Shown piece after piece: positions 5,483-6,798 of a stretch of 6,798 nucleotides of DNA. Numbering within the stretch: position 1 is the first letter of the stretch; the number at the start of each line of letters is the position of its first letter. The translations under genes were made by a program, and so were the position numbers. The notes beneath the pieces were generated by a model. It was not told the origin of the DNA and did no database searches. It saw nothing but the letters and a program-made list of their open reading frames with translations. The stretch is from an uncultured Chitinophagaceae bacterium. Lineage in GTDB: Bacteria; Bacteroidota; Bacteroidia; Chitinophagales; Chitinophagaceae. The DNA lies in the NCBI GenBank assembly GCA_934502905.1, contig CAKSVK010000184.1:1-6798 (forward strand), given 5' to 3'.

Positions 5483-6765
5483 GCAATAAAATAGTTGAGT
5501 TCATAAACTTACACAACGGAGAGGAAGATAAAAAGAAAGTGCTGGAAAATGTGTTTAACAACATTTCTTTCCGCGGTTCTAATCTTTGGATATTAGCGTG
5601 CGCCATCATTATTGCCTCTGTCGGGCTGAATGTTAACTCCACGGCCGTTATCATCGGAGCCATGCTGATCTCCCCGTTGATGGGTCCGATTGTGGGCGCA
5701 GGTTTTGCATTGGGTACTTACGACTTCCCGTTATTGAAGAAGTCTATGAAAAACCTTGTTATCGCTACCGGGGTAAGTTTATTAGTCTCTGCTTTGTACT
5801 TTTATTTCAGCCCTTTTAAGGATGTACAATCGGAGATCTTAGCCAGGACCTCACCCAATATTTACGATGTGCTTATTGCTTTCTTTGGAGGACTGGTAGG
5901 CGTAATTGCCGTAACACGGGTTGAAAAAGGGAACCCGATCCCGGGCGTGGCTATCGCTACAGCATTAATGCCTCCACTGTGCACTGCCGGCTATGGGATC
6001 GCCACCTTTAACTTTCCTTATTTTGCCGGGGCATTTTATTTATATACCATCAACTGCTTCTTTATATGTATCGCTACTTTCTTCGTGGTGAAATACCTGA
6101 AATACCCGGCGGCAAGCTTTAAGAGCATACGGTATAGCAGGCAGATCAGGGTAGGCATTACTTCGCTGATCCTTATCATGATCATTCCCAGCTTTTACCT
6201 CGCATACACGCTCTGGAATGAAAAAAAATATACCAAAATAGTGGAGCAGTTTATCAACACAGAATTTGTGAGCAACGGCAATATGGTTATTTACAAAAAA
6301 ATTGATTACAAAAGCGATCCCAAAAAAGTAGAGCTTGCTCTACTAAACCGCAAGCTGAGCGAAAAGGAGATTGAGACGTATAACCGGATACTTTTCAATA
6401 TGGGTGCAGCCAATACGGAACTTACATTCAGGCAAAACGATGAAGATTTAAAGACCGAGATATTAAACGAGATCAATAAAAAAGAAAATGTGCTTTCCGA
6501 GAAAGACATTGCGATCAATAATCTGAAAAGCGAATTAAACAAGTACAAACTGGATGATCCTACCTTGACCAAAGAATTAAATATTCTTTTCCCTGCCATA
6601 AAAAATATATCGCTGGGAAAAATTGAGCAATTCCCGAACACGGACAGTGTTCAGATACAATGTATACTGCTTTATAGCGCTCCGGAGGATGTTGAAGAAG
6701 AAAAGCTGAAGCCCTGGCTGGCAGAAAGGCTGAAAACAAAAAATATTGTTTTGATCAGGAGGTAA
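5479..6765 (+). CDS. DUF389 family membrane protein with large C-terminal extracytoplasmic domain
   Basis: This 428-aa protein belongs to the DUF389 ('uncharacterised hydrophobic domain') family, whose biochemical role is not established. The signature regions are STAVIIGAMLISPLMGPI (54-71) and GVAIATALMPPLCTAGYG (156-173). I place seven membrane segments near 36-52, 54-78, 91-110, 129-147, 155-176, 179-205 and 224-243. Positive charges fall in the N-terminus and in the loops after segments 2, 4 and 6, which puts the N-terminus inside and the C-terminal about 185 residues outside. That tail has a beta-alpha-like part (about 255-320), a heptad-rich likely coiled coil (about 325-357, NEINKKENVLSEKDIAINNL) and a final beta-alpha-beta-like part ending in LIRR. 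The start at 5479 is taken because it overlaps the preceding small ORF and precedes the charged N-terminus; no Shine-Dalgarno is present. It lies 72 bp after nhaA, probably in the same transcript, which hints at ion or pH homeostasis without proving it. Confidence 0.9.
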   Translation: MSNKIVEFINLHNGEEDKKKVLENVFNNISFRGSNLWILACAIIIASVGLNVNSTAVIIGAMLISPLMGPIVGAGFALGTYDFPLLKKSMKNLVIATGVSLLVSALYFYFSPFKDVQSEILARTSPNIYDVLIAFFGGLVGVIAVTRVEKGNPIPGVAIATALMPPLCTAGYGIATFNFPYFAGAFYLYTINCFFICIATFFVVKYLKYPAASFKSIRYSRQIRVGITSLILIMIIPSFYLAYTLWNEKKYTKIVEQFINTEFVSNGNMVIYKKIDYKSDPKKVELALLNRKLSEKEIETYNRILFNMGAANTELTFRQNDEDLKTEILNEINKKENVLSEKDIAINNLKSELNKYKLDDPTLTKELNILFPAIKNISLGKIEQFPNTDSVQIQCILLYSAPEDVEEEKLKPWLAERLKTKNIVLIRR

Positions 6766-6798
6766 AAAACTAGGCAGCTGACTGTTGGGGCTTAACAA
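6766..6798 (+). other. Short 3' flank of the DUF389 gene
   Basis: The 33 bp after the stop contain only a CAGCTG palindrome and no visible hairpin-plus-T-run terminator or new start. Whether the operon continues cannot be seen. Confidence 0.4.

Overview
The window looks like chromosomal or island DNA of a Bacteroidota bacterium, possibly from the Chitinophagaceae/Sphingobacteriaceae side, though the sequence does not fix the family. The signs are: a TonB-dependent receptor with a 'LEEVKV' TonB-box-like stretch, a lipoprotein with a short Cys lipobox, start codons without Shine-Dalgarno sequences, and two copies of the Bacteroidota -7 promoter word TACCTTTG placed just upstream of gene starts.

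Left half (1-3612, minus strand): a leftward gene cluster. Its first gene encodes a 130-aa membrane-anchored protein with a Cys/His motif (3573-3181, probable TTG start). After a 225-bp gap come a 308-aa lipoprotein with two YtkA/FixH-like modules (2955-2029), a 662-aa TonB-dependent receptor (2023-35) and the first ten codons of a further gene that runs off the left edge (32-1). The last three are 5 and 2 nt apart, so they are almost certainly one operon. The receptor carries all four residues of the copper site described for Pseudomonas OprC (CxxxM plus HxM: C100, M104, H283, M285). I therefore read the cluster as a copper-handling, probably copper-uptake, locus. The lipoprotein and the small Cys protein would be the metal-capturing partners; this is inference.

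Middle (3574-4065): about 490 bp of A+T-rich intergenic DNA between divergent transcription units. It holds the two opposed promoters and several inverted repeats. I see no convincing gene in it.

Right half (4027-6798, plus strand): nhaA, encoding a Na+/H+ antiporter with all key residues (4066-5406), followed after 72 bp by a DUF389 membrane protein with a large C-terminal domain predicted to be extracytoplasmic (5479-6765). The short gap is spanned by a 28-codon ORF that begins inside the nhaA tail and ends in an ATGA overlap with the DUF389 start, and it contains an 11-bp hairpin. This pair may act together in ion homeostasis, but the role of DUF389 proteins is not established.

The most interesting point is the association of an OprC-type receptor with a translationally coupled tandem-YtkA lipoprotein and a CNGHC membrane peptide. 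The best description is a candidate Bacteroidota copper-acquisition module.
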